64,000 nucleotides of DNA from Chitinophagaceae bacterium (lineage in GTDB: Bacteria; Bacteroidota; Bacteroidia; Chitinophagales; Chitinophagaceae), in NCBI GenBank assembly GCA_016786885.1, contig JAEUVO010000076.1, positions 55,764-119,763 of the forward strand, given 5' to 3'. Below the pieces are notes generated by a model, which saw only the letters and a list, made by a program, of their open reading frames with translations, did no database searches and had not been told where the DNA came from. Both the position numbers and the translations under genes were made by a program. Below are positions 54,230 through 63,646 of this stretch, one piece after another (position 1 is the first letter of the stretch; each line of letters starts with the position of its first letter).

Positions 54230-55645
54230 TCAGTTGCTTAGCTTAAGCTCCACCCTCCGGTTTTGAGCTTTGTCAGCAGGTGCCTTACCTTTATTTACCG
54301 GCTGTGTAGGGCCAAATCCTTTGGCTGTCAACCTTGATGCGTTTACACCTTTTGATATCAGGTATGCTTTCACATTATTTGCCCTCTCTTCAGACAGTTT
54401 CATATTCGCCTCAAAAATTCCATCCCCGCTTGTATGCCCTTCAATTGACAAATTAAGTTCTGGGTTGTCTTTAAGTATTTTAGCCACTTCATCAAGTACT
54501 TTTAATGATTGAGGCAACAGTGCCGCCTTTGCAGATTGGAACTGTATACGCTTAGCTGCATAGTTGACTTTTTCAATAATTTCCTTTTTGATTTCCTCTG
54601 CAGGGCATCCATTTCTTTGTTTTGTGCCTTTTACCGATGGGCATTTGTCTTCCTCGTCATTCACACCATCTCCATCCGTATCAGGAACCGGGCAACCACC
54701 AAACCTGATCATTCCTGGTTGATTTGGACATTTATCTTCGTCGTCGTTTATGCCATCTTTATCTGAGTCCGGAGCCGGGCAACCACTATACTTTACCAAT
54801 CCTTGCACATCGGGACATTGATCATCTTTATCGGCAATACCATCAGCATCTTTATCCGGGCAGCCGTTCGTTGCAGTTGTACCAGCTTCGGCCGGACAAT
54901 TGTCTTTATCATCAGGTATGCCATCTTTATCCTTGTCCTTCGGTTTCTTTATTGTTTTTTTGGATTTGCCCAGAAAAACACCAAAAGTGCCGCCCATTAC
55001 TTCATGACGAAAAGTTCCTGTGTAAAGCGTGGATTCATAAAAATCATTTAATCCGCGGCTATAATCGGCTCTAATAAAAAAGCCCCGGAATTCAAGACCA
55101 ACCAATCCATTTACCCCATACCCATAGGTTCTGTATTGTCCGGGTTGGTTGCCGGCTGACAAATCAGTGTTTTCAGTCGTTTCTGTAACTCCGCTTGTAG
55201 TGGTGGTTTGCATGATCTCTTTGCCATTGAAAAAGAAAGATCCAAATGGTCCGCCACCTATGACGAATTTTGTTCGCTTGCCAAACTTCAGCACAAGATT
55301 CAAAGGAACATCTATATAATTAAGGTTTTGATCATTTTTCTGATTGGTAAGACTACCAAATGGGGGATTGAAGTCCTGAGAAAATTTGCGGCCTTTATGA
55401 TAATAAATAACTCCTGGCTGAAAAAAAAGGCTTGATTTTTTAGAAAAAGGTACATCAAAAACAAAACCGGTATGAAAGCCTAAACGGCCTGAGTAGTTAT
55501 TCTTCAGATCATTCCAGTTAGGAAGGTCATTTTCCTCCAAAACAGTGGATTGATGACCACCTGCAACAACCGCTACTCTTAATTGGGCATGAGTAAAAAA
55601 GCAAGAACAAAGAAGTAGTATCAGAAACGAAACTTTCCTTTCCAT
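54230..55645 (-). CDS. outer-membrane protein with PorT-like barrel, four TSP3 repeats and OmpA domain
   Basis: A 471-residue envelope protein. A signal peptide (KVSFLILLLCSCFFTHAQ) is followed by an eight-strand-like barrel, about 20-210 (RVAVVAGGHQSTVLEENDLPNW ... FVFDVPFSKKSSLFFQPGVIYY). Four TSP type-3 Ca2+-binding repeats follow (about 240-350, each DxDxDGxxDxxDxCP...G). The OmpA-like domain binds peptidoglycan (LSIEGHTSGDG, NVKAYLISKGVNASRLTAKGFG, NRRVELKLSN). The gene is a close paralogue of the one at 55867-57363 and has its own terminator between them. Confidence 0.9.
   Translation of the reverse strand: MERKVSFLILLLCSCFFTHAQLRVAVVAGGHQSTVLEENDLPNWNDLKNNYSGRLGFHTGFVFDVPFSKKSSLFFQPGVIYYHKGRKFSQDFNPPFGSLTNQKNDQNLNYIDVPLNLVLKFGKRTKFVIGGGPFGSFFFNGKEIMQTTTTSGVTETTENTDLSAGNQPGQYRTYGYGVNGLVGLEFRGFFIRADYSRGLNDFYESTLYTGTFRHEVMGGTFGVFLGKSKKTIKKPKDKDKDGIPDDKDNCPAEAGTTATNGCPDKDADGIADKDDQCPDVQGLVKYSGCPAPDSDKDGINDDEDKCPNQPGMIRFGGCPVPDTDGDGVNDEEDKCPSVKGTKQRNGCPAEEIKKEIIEKVNYAAKRIQFQSAKAALLPQSLKVLDEVAKILKDNPELNLSIEGHTSGDGIFEANMKLSEERANNVKAYLISKGVNASRLTAKGFGPTQPVNKGKAPADKAQNRRVELKLSN
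54598..54942 (-). repeat. four TSP3 (thrombospondin type 3) codon repeats
   Basis: Repeating D-x-D-x-D-G-(I/V)-x-D-x-x-D-x-C-P units of about 27 codons separated by G-CP. The neighbouring paralogue has five units, so one has been gained or lost. Confidence 0.8.
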
Positions 55646-55680
55646 AGGCTTTGCTTATACTATTTAATAGGTTAGTAGAG

Positions 55681-55689
55681 CAAAAGTCA
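55681..55689 (-). promoter_or_regulatory. TGACTTTTG box upstream of the four-repeat OmpA gene
   Basis: TGACTTTTG on the minus strand, 36 bases before the start. The same box stands before the paralogue (57402-57410) and before the 307-aa gene (45331-45339). It is close to the -7 consensus TAnnTTTG but has GA for TA. Confidence 0.3.
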
Positions 55690-55812
55690 TGAAAAAAAAC
55701 GGCATATCCATACACTGCCATGGCCTTGCTAACATATGTGCATAAACGTTGGGCAGGTTCAGTATATCGTCTTTAAATCCCTGTATAGAAACAAAAGTGG
55801 GGAGCCTGAGCA

Positions 55813-55848
55813 AAATAAAAGCCTCTTCTGCAGAAGAGGCTTTTATTT
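55813..55848 (-). terminator. perfect 36-base palindromic terminator
   Basis: An 18-bp arm and its exact complement meet with no spacer (centre CTG/CAG at 55830/55831). The palindrome ends in TTTTATTT on both strands. It follows the five-repeat OmpA gene by 19 bases. Confidence 0.85.
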
Positions 55849-55866
55849 AAATCCTATATACTGGTT

Positions 55867-57363
55867 TTAATTAGTGAGCTTGAGTTCTACCCTCCGGTTT
55901 TGTGATTTCTCAGCTGTTGTTTTTCCGTTATTCACCGGTTGGGTAGGGCCATATCCTTTTGTCGTTAGTCTTGATTCTTCAATACCTTTTGATAGTAAAT
56001 ACTTTTTAACTGTTTCAGCCCTGTTTTCTGATAACTTCATGTTGAAAGCCAGGCTACCATCTGCGCTGGTATGACCTTCGATAAATAATCTAAGTTTCGG
56101 ATTTTCCTTTAAAATCTGAACTACTTCATCCAGTACCCCGAACGAGGCTGGCTGTAATACTGCTTTAGCAGACTGGAACTGGATACGTTTAGCAGCATAA
56201 TTTACCTGTTCAATTATTTCTTTCTTTACTTCTTCTGCAGGACAACCACTATTTTCCTTTGTACCCTTCACCATAGGACATTTATCCTCTTCGTCATTTA
56301 TTCCGTCATTATCAGTATCTGGCACCGGGCAACCACCATACCGACTGAATCCTGTTACAGTGGGGCATTTGTCTTCTTCATCATTTACTCCATCCTTATC
56401 TGAATCTGGTATGGGACAGCCATTATATTTAGCAGTTCCGGCAATATCCGGGCAATTATCATCCCGATCTGAGACACCGTCACTGTCTTTATCTGGACAG
56501 CCACTGTTTTTAACCAGGCCGGGCAGATCAGGGCATTTATCATCTTTATCTGCTACACCATCACTGTCTTTATCAGGGCAGCCGTTAGTGGCAGCAGTTC
56601 CCGCATCATCCGGGCAGTTGTCTTTTTCATCAGGTATGCCATCCTTATCCTTGTCTTTAATTTTCTTCTCAAGTTCAGTTGGTTTGCCAAGGAAAATTCC
56701 TAATGTAGCGCCTATTACCTGGTGTTTAAATGTTCCTGTATAATCTTTAGCCTCATAAAAATCATTCAGGCCGCGGGAATAATTAGCAGTCAGGAATACC
56801 CGGCCCCTTTCAAAACCTATTAACCCGTTTATTCCATAGTTAAACACTGCATATTGGCCCGGATTGCTTCCGACAGGGAGATCATCGTACTTATCATCCT
56901 GTAAAATACCCGTTTGCCCGACAACCTGTAATGTTTCTTTTCCATTATAGAAAAAACCTGCATAAGGGCCTCCGCCAATGATAAATTTTCCTCTTTTGCC
57001 AAATTTCAAAACAAGGTTAAGCGGAATGTCGATATAATTAATATACTGGGTGCTTTTTACAGAAATTATTGATGAGGATGACGGATCAAATTGTTGCGAA
57101 AATTTCCGTCCTTTCATATAAAAAATCACTCCTGGTTGAAAGTATAATTTTGAATTGGGACTAAAGGGCAGGTCTGCCACAAAGCCGGCATGCAGACCCG
57201 TTCTCCCGGAATAATTATCTTTTAATGTATCCCATCCAGGAATATTGTTTGTTTCTATTACAGATGATTGGTGACCACCAACAACTAAGGCGACTCTAAG
57301 CTGGGAAAAAGTGATCGTAGAAGAAATTATTGCTATAAGCAATAATAAAAAGGCCCTTTTCAT
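55867..57363 (-). CDS. outer-membrane protein with PorT-like barrel, five TSP3 repeats and OmpA domain
   Basis: A 498-residue paralogue of the 54230-55645 protein with the same plan: signal peptide (RAFLLLLIAIISSTITFSQ), barrel (RVALVVGGHQSSVIETNNIPGW, FVADLPFSPNSKLYFQPGVIFY), five TSP3 repeats (about 235-370), then the OmpA domain (FIEGHTSADG, YLLSKGIEESRLTTKGYG, NRRVELKLTN). Barrel and OmpA parts are roughly 60% alike by eye, which suggests a tandem duplication followed by divergence and a repeat-number change. TSP3 repeats bind Ca2+ and may rigidify the periplasmic linker. A TGACTTTTG box lies 39 bases upstream. Confidence 0.9.
   Translation of the reverse strand: MKRAFLLLLIAIISSTITFSQLRVALVVGGHQSSVIETNNIPGWDTLKDNYSGRTGLHAGFVADLPFSPNSKLYFQPGVIFYMKGRKFSQQFDPSSSSIISVKSTQYINYIDIPLNLVLKFGKRGKFIIGGGPYAGFFYNGKETLQVVGQTGILQDDKYDDLPVGSNPGQYAVFNYGINGLIGFERGRVFLTANYSRGLNDFYEAKDYTGTFKHQVIGATLGIFLGKPTELEKKIKDKDKDGIPDEKDNCPDDAGTAATNGCPDKDSDGVADKDDKCPDLPGLVKNSGCPDKDSDGVSDRDDNCPDIAGTAKYNGCPIPDSDKDGVNDEEDKCPTVTGFSRYGGCPVPDTDNDGINDEEDKCPMVKGTKENSGCPAEEVKKEIIEQVNYAAKRIQFQSAKAVLQPASFGVLDEVVQILKENPKLRLFIEGHTSADGSLAFNMKLSENRAETVKKYLLSKGIEESRLTTKGYGPTQPVNNGKTTAEKSQNRRVELKLTN
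56238..56664 (-). repeat. five TSP3 codon repeats
   Basis: Five D-x-D-x-D-G-type units of about 27 codons. Units two and three (DKDSDGVADKDDKCP, DKDSDGVSDRDDNCP) are nearly identical, pointing to a recent unit duplication. Confidence 0.82.
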
Positions 57364-57401
57364 AGAATTGGGTTTGGTTTTTCAGATATTGTTAACTGGT
57401 A

Positions 57402-57410
57402 CAAAAGTCA
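57402..57410 (-). promoter_or_regulatory. TGACTTTTG box upstream of the five-repeat OmpA gene
   Basis: TGACTTTTG on the minus strand 39 bases before the start, shared with the paralogue. It may be the -7 promoter element. Confidence 0.3.
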
Positions 57411-57459
57411 ACAATTTTTTGCAAAGTTCATAGCATTTTGACCTTTACACCTCTAATAA

Positions 57460-58983
57460 TCAAATATCGAACTTAATACCCTGCGCCAGTGGGAGGGAAG
57501 TACTATAGTTAATAGTATTCGTCTGTCTTCTCATATAGGCTTTCCAGGCATCACTGCCGCTTTCACGACCGCCGCCGGTTTCTTTTTCGCCTCCAAAGGC
57601 ACCACCTATTTCTGCGCCGCTGGTGCCAATATTCACATTTGCGATTCCGCAATCACTACCAGCATGAGAAAGGAACTGCTCTGCTTCCCTCATATTCAGT
57701 GTCATTATGGAAGAAGAAAGTCCCTGTGGTACTTCATTTTGAATAGCAATTGCTTCTTCTATTGTCTTATATTTCAGCAGGTAAAGAATAGGTGCGAATG
57801 TCTCATGTTGTACAATTTTATATCCAGGTTTTGCTTCAGCGATACATGGCTTTACGTAGCAACCACTTTCATATCCATCTCCACTTAGTACACCCCCTTC
57901 TACAATGAAATTGCCTCCTTCAGCCTTGCATTTTTCTATCGAATCCAGGTACATATTTACTGCATCCTTATCAATCAAGGGCCCTACATGATTCTTTTGG
58001 TCCAATGGATCGCCGATACGAAGCTGTTTGTAAGCAGAGATCAATTTAGACTTTACTGTATCATATACATCTTCATGAATGATTAGCCTACGTGTAGTAG
58101 TGCATCTTTGACCAGCTGTGCCAACAGCACCGAATAAAGAACCGAGAATAGCGATATTAAGATCTGCTTCTTTTGAAATGATGATAGCATTGTTTCCTCC
58201 TAACTCTAACAGAGATCTTCCCAACCTCTCTCCAACTACAGCTCCAACTGCTTTACCCATCCTTGTGGAGCCGGTTGCAGATATAAGGGGTATTCTTGTG
58301 TCTGCAGCCATCCATTCACCTACTTCCCGTCCACCGATAACCAAACCCGAAACACCTTCGGGAACATTATTTCTTTTAAATACATCTGAAATAATATTTT
58401 GACAGGCTATCCCGCATAACGGCACTTTCTCTGAAGGCTTCCATACGCATACATCACCACAAACCCATGCGAGCATACTGTTCCAACTCCACACAGCTAC
58501 CGGGAAATTAAAAGCCGAGATTATCCCAACTATTCCCAATGGATGATATTGTTCGTACATCCTGTGGGCCGGACGTTCACTGTGCATAGTTAAGCCATGC
58601 AATTGTCTGGATAAACCCACAGCAAAATCGCAGATATCGATCATCTCCTGCACTTCACCATATCCTTCCTGCAAGCTTTTCCCCATTTCATACGACACTA
58701 GTTTGCCTAATGGTTCTTTATATTGACGTAAAGCCTCACCGACCTGTCTTACAATCTCACCTCTTTTGGGTGCCGGAACCAAGCGCCATGCTTTAAACGC
58801 CTCTTCCGCTTTTCTGATCACTGTTTCGTAGCTTTCTGTATCAGCAGCAATCACAGAACCAATTTTTTTGCCATCAACAGGGGAGAAGGAGTCAATCGTT
58901 GCTCCAGATGAATTGATCCATTGAGTACCGGTACTTATGCCTTTATTCGTCTGCTCAATTCCAAGTGCTTTTAAGAAATCCAT
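57460..58983 (-). CDS. amaB: ALDH7-type aldehyde dehydrogenase (probable aminoadipate semialdehyde dehydrogenase)
   Basis: A 507-residue NAD(P)+-dependent aldehyde dehydrogenase, closest to the ALDH7/antiquitin group, whose members oxidise alpha-aminoadipate semialdehyde in lysine breakdown. The marks are FNFPVAVWSWNSMLAW (nucleotide entrance), KPSEKVPLCG, the glutamate in LELGGNN, catalytic Cys in TAGQRCTTTRR, and the end FGGEKETGGGRESGSDAWKAYMRRQTNTINYS, which is typical of ALDH7. No other lysine-degradation gene is in the window, so the pathway assignment rests on family resemblance only. The gene stands alone. Confidence 0.85.
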   Translation of the reverse strand: MDFLKALGIEQTNKGISTGTQWINSSGATIDSFSPVDGKKIGSVIAADTESYETVIRKAEEAFKAWRLVPAPKRGEIVRQVGEALRQYKEPLGKLVSYEMGKSLQEGYGEVQEMIDICDFAVGLSRQLHGLTMHSERPAHRMYEQYHPLGIVGIISAFNFPVAVWSWNSMLAWVCGDVCVWKPSEKVPLCGIACQNIISDVFKRNNVPEGVSGLVIGGREVGEWMAADTRIPLISATGSTRMGKAVGAVVGERLGRSLLELGGNNAIIISKEADLNIAILGSLFGAVGTAGQRCTTTRRLIIHEDVYDTVKSKLISAYKQLRIGDPLDQKNHVGPLIDKDAVNMYLDSIEKCKAEGGNFIVEGGVLSGDGYESGCYVKPCIAEAKPGYKIVQHETFAPILYLLKYKTIEEAIAIQNEVPQGLSSSIMTLNMREAEQFLSHAGSDCGIANVNIGTSGAEIGGAFGGEKETGGGRESGSDAWKAYMRRQTNTINYSTSLPLAQGIKFDI

Positions 58984-59254
58984 GATTATTATTTTGAGAC
59001 TACAAAGCTATTTCAAATCCGCCTGATAACCATCGCTTCGGCATAACTGAACCTGATAAATCACTGTATTTTTTGCCAAAAAAGATTATCCACCTGCAGA
59101 AATATCTTCCCGGTTTTTTACTGAGAAAACGTCAATAAGATAATAACCGGAACAATTCCTTTCACCAGATTCAGCGTTGGTTGTGGCCACAAAATAGGGG
59201 AATAAGAAAAAAGAAAATTCTAATCTGAAAGTTATACTGCAAGCTTACAAACTG

Positions 59255-60070
59255 TTAATATTGCTCACTCTCATTGGGAAAATCTTTTGACTTAACATCT
59301 TTGACATATTGCTGAACTGCGAGGGTAGCCTGATCATATACATTCAGATATTGCCGTAAAAAACGGGGTTTGAATTCAGTGTTGATTCCCAGCATATCAT
59401 GCATAACCAGCACCTGGCCATCACAATCACCTCCTGCACCTATACCAATCGTCGGGATCGTTAAACTTAACGAAACTTCTTTTGCAAGTCCGGCGGGAAT
59501 TTTTTCCAATACAATTGCAAAACAGCCTGCATCCTGCAATAACTGCGCATCTTTTTTTAATTTATCCGCTTCTACTTCTTCTTTTGCCCTCACCGCATAA
59601 GTGCCAAATTTGTAAATAGATTGTGGTATCAGTCCCAGGTGTCCCATTACAGGAATACCGGCTGAAACGATCTTCCTGATAGAATCAATTACCTCGGCCC
59701 CGCCTTCCATTTTTACCGAGTGGGCTCCTGTTTCCTTCATAATACGTATAGCAGAAGCGAGGGCAATATCCGAATTTGATTGATAAGAACCAAAGGGAAG
59801 ATCGACCACAACAAGACAACGTTCAACACCACGAATAACAGAAGATGCATGATAGATCATTTGGTCCAGAGTTATTGGCAAAGTTGTTTCATGACCTGCT
59901 ATAACATTCGATGCTGAATCACCAACAAGTATCACATCAATACCGGCACCATCAATTATCCTGGCAAAAGAAAAGTCATATGCTGTAAGCATTGATATTT
60001 TTTCACCGGCTGCTTTCATTTTTTGCAGCGTATTAGTGGTAACCCGCTTTACTTCTTTATTAACTGACAT
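59255..60070 (-). CDS. panB: 3-methyl-2-oxobutanoate hydroxymethyltransferase
   Basis: A 271-residue PanB, which adds a hydroxymethyl group from methylene-THF to ketoisovalerate, the first step of pantothenate and hence CoA synthesis. The motifs are [30 protein letters not shown] (metal-binding Asp), [27 protein letters not shown] and [20 protein letters not shown]. Length and order match the family (about 264). It starts 30 bases downstream of ppx and may share its transcript. PanC/PanD are not seen. Confidence 0.96.
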   Translation of the reverse strand: MSVNKEVKRVTTNTLQKMKAAGEKISMLTAYDFSFARIIDGAGIDVILVGDSASNVIAGHETTLPITLDQMIYHASSVIRGVERCLVVVDLPFGSYQSNSDIALASAIRIMKETGAHSVKMEGGAEVIDSIRKIVSAGIPVMGHLGLIPQSIYKFGTYAVRAKEEVEADKLKKDAQLLQDAGCFAIVLEKIPAGLAKEVSLSLTIPTIGIGAGGDCDGQVLVMHDMLGINTEFKPRFLRQYLNVYDQATLAVQQYVKDVKSKDFPNESEQY

Positions 60071-60100
60071 GAGTACAATTTGTAGTGTTAATCAGTAACT

Positions 60101-60997
60101 TCAGATCTCAATCTCTTTCAGTCTTACTTCTTCGTAGAGATTATGAATCAGCCCGTCTGCCAATCCTATCTTAGGAACAAATATCTCTTCTGCATCAGCC
60201 CAACGCATCACATTTATATAAATGAGTAACGCAGGTACTATCACATCTGCCCGGTCTTCCCTGAGTTTGTGCAAGCTGATCCTTTGTGATAGAGACAGGT
60301 TGCTGAATTCCTTGTAGTAATCCCTGAGCAGTTCTAGTGACAATGGCTTACCTTCTTTACGTTTAGAAATGGAGAAAATTTTGTTTATGTTTCCACCTGA
60401 ACCGATTGCGGTTACATGATGGTATCCTTTTGTTTTATTTCGGATAAATTCTTTCATTTCATCCCAGGTGGCTTCATTTACCTGGTTTTTCAGCAACCGT
60501 ATGGTACCGATATTAAATGATTTTTTAAAGATAAGCCGGCCATCACTGAAAAAAGTAAGCTCTGTACTGCCACCTCCAACATCCACATACAAATAAGATT
60601 CATCACGGGTCATACTTTCTGCTACATGATTCTCATAAATAAGAGAAGCTTCGCTGTCACCACTGATGATTTCGATATCGATACCTGTTTCTGTCTTAAC
60701 TTTTTTAATGATCTCAGCTGCATTGGCAGCATCACGCATAGCAGATGTGGCACAGGCCTTCAGGTGTTTCACTTCATACACATCAAGCAGAAGTTTGTAC
60801 GATTTGATTGTCTTGATTATTTTCTCCACTTTACCTGAAGATATCTCACCTTTATCAAATACATCAAAGCCCAGCCTTAAAGGCACACGAACAAGTGCTG
60901 TTTTAATAAATTCTGAAGTGCCCTGGGGGCCTGAGATAACGTCTGTAATTAATAATCTTGCTGCGTTACTTCCAATATCAATTGCTGCCAGTCTCAC
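60101..60997 (-). CDS. ppx: exopolyphosphatase, Ppx/GppA family
   Basis: A 298-residue Ppx/GppA phosphatase starting at GTG (AAIDIGSNAARLLI). It has an ASKHA fold with phosphate loops (DIGSN, YVDVGGGSTEL), KACATSAMRDA, and HHVTAIGSGGNINKI. The HD-domain tail of longer Ppx proteins is absent, as usual for short Bacteroidota members. It removes terminal phosphate from polyphosphate or converts pppGpp to ppGpp. The start lies inside the end of ppk (20-base overlap), which strongly links the two enzymes. Confidence 0.92.
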   Translation of the reverse strand: MRLAAIDIGSNAARLLITDVISGPQGTSEFIKTALVRVPLRLGFDVFDKGEISSGKVEKIIKTIKSYKLLLDVYEVKHLKACATSAMRDAANAAEIIKKVKTETGIDIEIISGDSEASLIYENHVAESMTRDESYLYVDVGGGSTELTFFSDGRLIFKKSFNIGTIRLLKNQVNEATWDEMKEFIRNKTKGYHHVTAIGSGGNINKIFSISKRKEGKPLSLELLRDYYKEFSNLSLSQRISLHKLREDRADVIVPALLIYINVMRWADAEEIFVPKIGLADGLIHNLYEEVRLKEIEI

Positions 60998-63074
60998 GAT
61001 GGGTCAGTGTTTTTTTATGCAGGTAGTTATAGGTTTCTACCTGTGATCGGATTTTCTTTTTTGTTGTCCGCACATACTCATTGCTCAGCTCATTATCCAG
61101 CCACCGGGCTTTAACATTATCCTCCAGTTGTATGTTCAATATGTCTTTTAGCTCCTGCTTTAATTCTTCATTCCATACAGGGCAGGTTGCCTCCACACGG
61201 TGTTCCAGATTTCTGAGCATCCAGTCGGCCGAAGATATGTAAACTTTCTCTTTGCCTTTGTTGTGAAATACCCACACCCTTGCATGTTCAAGATATTCAT
61301 CGACAATACTGATTGCCCTGACTGGTTTTTTAAATTTTTTGTTATCAGTCATCATACAAAATATGCCCCGTACAATCAATTTTATCTGTACTCCGGCTCT
61401 GGCCGCTTCATTAAGTTTTTCTATCATCATCTCATCAGAAAGGGAATTCATCTTTAAAGTAATTGAAGCCGGTTTTTTCTTCCTTGCCTGTTTGATTTCC
61501 TCTTCAATCAGCCTGATCATTTCCCTTTTAACAAAAAAGGGGCTTGGGATAACCACTTTACAATCCCGTAAAAAATTCATACCGGTTTTTGGTTGTTCCA
61601 GGTAATTAAAAATCCGGTTCACATCCGCCATTATTTTTTGATTGGAAGTAAGCAGGCAGTGATCACCATATACTTTAGCAGTTCTTTCATTCAAATTACC
61701 AGTACTTACAAAACCATAGAGCAACATATTATTATCCTTGGTCCTTTTCCTGATCAGGCAAATTTTGGAATGTATCTTCATATTTGGAATTTCCACCAGC
61801 ACCTTTGCACCTTCCTCTTCCAGCCTGTTTTTCCATTCAATATTAGCTTCCTCTTCAAACCTTGCCCTCAATTCGATCATTACTATTACTTCCTTGCCAT
61901 TTCTTACCGCATTAATCAGTGCATTGATGATCTTTGATTGCTGTGCCAGCCTGTAACAGGTAATTTTTATAGTAGTTACCTCAGGATCAAATGCAGCCTC
62001 CCGCAACAGATCTATTAACGGAAGAAATGAATGATAGGGGAAATGAAGCATCACATCTTTTTCCAGTATCACATCTGTGACCCGGCGGACAGTAAACTGG
62101 GGGTGATCAAAAGGCCTTTTGCGATGCCTTTTTTCTTTGAACACTTCATCAGGGAAATCCATAAAATGCCTGAAATTGTGTATACGGCCTCCCGGAATCA
62201 GGTTATCCCTTTTAGTAAGACTAAGTCTGCGTACCAGATATTCAAGCAAGCCCGGATCCATCTCTCTGTCGTAAACAAAACGAACAGGTTTCCCTTTACG
62301 CCGGTTTTTTACTCCTTTTTCGATCTTCTGAATAATATTGGTTGAAACATCATCATCAATATCAATTTCGGCATCCCTGGTCACTTTAAAAATATGTGAC
62401 TGGTAATGATCGTAACCAAAATAAGAAAATATATCAGGCAGGTTGAACCGGATTACATCTTCCAGTAAAATGATATGATGTTCATCAGGTTTTGGAGAGG
62501 GTAATATTTTGAAGCGTCCAAGAACACGACTTGGTATTTCAATAAGGGCATATTTTTTCCGAAAAGCACTTTCTTTTTTCCACATCACCACAGCCAGGTA
62601 AATAGATTTATCCCTTAACATTGGGAACTCAGGAATACTCTCGATCATCAGGGGAATAATGTCTGAGCTCACTTCTTCTTCATAATAATTACGAACAAAC
62701 TCCTGCTGAGCATGGTTTAATTCTTTTTCAGTACGGATAAAAATTTTTTGTTTTCTGAGTTCAAGCAATACCTCTTCCCATATCCTGTTAAACTCTCCCT
62801 GCTGATTCAGCACTGTCATTTGTATCTCATCGATGATCTGCTGAGGATTATTTTCCAGGTGCATATTAGCCTTATTCCCAAACTGGATCATTCGGCGCAA
62901 TGTAGCTACCCGCACCCGGAAGAATTCATCCATATTATTGGAAAAAATTCCCAGGAACCTGATCCGCTCACGAAGAGGAACAGTAGTATCGGCTGCTTCC
63001 TGCAACACTCTGGCATTAAAAGAAAGCCAGCTTAAATCCCGGGCTATAGTTTTTCTTTTTTGAATGTGTGCCAT
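60978..63074 (-). CDS. ppk1: polyphosphate kinase 1
   Basis: A 698-residue PPK1, which polymerises the ATP gamma-phosphate into polyphosphate. The N-terminal helical domain starts at DLSWLSFNARVLQEA. Two phospholipase-D-like catalytic halves follow. The autophosphorylated His435 sits in MKIHSKI, and the second histidine motif lies near LEHRVEATCPV. Arg and Lys ATP contacts (LRARFEEEANIEW) are visible. Length equals the usual 690-700. It is first in a ppk-ppx pair with possible extension to panB. PolyP accumulation and breakdown are thus encoded in one transcript. Confidence 0.97.
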   Translation of the reverse strand: MAHIQKRKTIARDLSWLSFNARVLQEAADTTVPLRERIRFLGIFSNNMDEFFRVRVATLRRMIQFGNKANMHLENNPQQIIDEIQMTVLNQQGEFNRIWEEVLLELRKQKIFIRTEKELNHAQQEFVRNYYEEEVSSDIIPLMIESIPEFPMLRDKSIYLAVVMWKKESAFRKKYALIEIPSRVLGRFKILPSPKPDEHHIILLEDVIRFNLPDIFSYFGYDHYQSHIFKVTRDAEIDIDDDVSTNIIQKIEKGVKNRRKGKPVRFVYDREMDPGLLEYLVRRLSLTKRDNLIPGGRIHNFRHFMDFPDEVFKEKRHRKRPFDHPQFTVRRVTDVILEKDVMLHFPYHSFLPLIDLLREAAFDPEVTTIKITCYRLAQQSKIINALINAVRNGKEVIVMIELRARFEEEANIEWKNRLEEEGAKVLVEIPNMKIHSKICLIRKRTKDNNMLLYGFVSTGNLNERTAKVYGDHCLLTSNQKIMADVNRIFNYLEQPKTGMNFLRDCKVVIPSPFFVKREMIRLIEEEIKQARKKKPASITLKMNSLSDEMMIEKLNEAARAGVQIKLIVRGIFCMMTDNKKFKKPVRAISIVDEYLEHARVWVFHNKGKEKVYISSADWMLRNLEHRVEATCPVWNEELKQELKDILNIQLEDNVKARWLDNELSNEYVRTTKKKIRSQVETYNYLHKKTLTHRETGSN

Positions 63075-63154
63075 GAACTTCGGTTATTTCCTGTAAGACA
63101 TAAAGTTATTGAACAGCAGCAAAGAAAGATATTAAGTTTTGAGCAACAGATAAA

Positions 63155-63646
63155 CTAACGACTTTTCATCTGTTCAATAATTGAAGTAGTTGAAAAACCT
63201 TCCAGGATGGGATTGATGATCACCTTTCCTCCATTTAACATTACTTCTTTAGCACCTGCAATTTGATCAACTGTATAATCACCACCTTTTACAAGCACAT
63301 TGGGCATGATTGCTTTGATCAATTCAAGTGGTGTATCCTCTTCGAATAACACAACTGCATCCACCATAAGCAGGGAAGCTAATACCAGGGCTCTTGATTC
63401 CTGGTTATTCACCGGGCGACTTTCACCTTTTAGTCTTTTGACAGAAGCATCTGCGTTAAGGCCTACTATTAAATAATCGCCTTCTTTGGCCGCCTGCGAA
63501 AGAGAGAAAATATGCCCCTGATGAAGGATATCAAACACTCCATTTGTAAAGACTATCTTCTTTCCGAGCACCCTCCACTGGGCTGCTACTTGTGCGGCTT
63601 GTTCGGCAAGAATTATTTTCTGTGGTATAAGATCAGCTCTGTTCAC
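63155..63646 (-). CDS. rfaE2: heptose-1-phosphate adenylyltransferase-like (RfaE2/HldE C-terminal type)
   Basis: A 163-residue cytidylyltransferase-like nucleotidyltransferase. The start at GTG 63646 overlaps the last codons of the upstream LPG-synthase-TM gene; a TTG further up is unlikely. The marks are TNGVFDILHQGHIFSLSQA (HxGH nucleotide-binding motif), VGLNADASVKRLKGESRPVN, RALVLASLLMVDAVVLFEEDTP, KGGDYTVDQI and the ending STTSIIEQMKSR. It makes ADP-activated D-glycero-D-manno-heptose for LPS core or a related sugar nucleotide. A kinase partner (RfaE1/HldA) is not in the window. Confidence 0.88.
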   Translation of the reverse strand: MNRADLIPQKIILAEQAAQVAAQWRVLGKKIVFTNGVFDILHQGHIFSLSQAAKEGDYLIVGLNADASVKRLKGESRPVNNQESRALVLASLLMVDAVVLFEEDTPLELIKAIMPNVLVKGGDYTVDQIAGAKEVMLNGGKVIINPILEGFSTTSIIEQMKSR

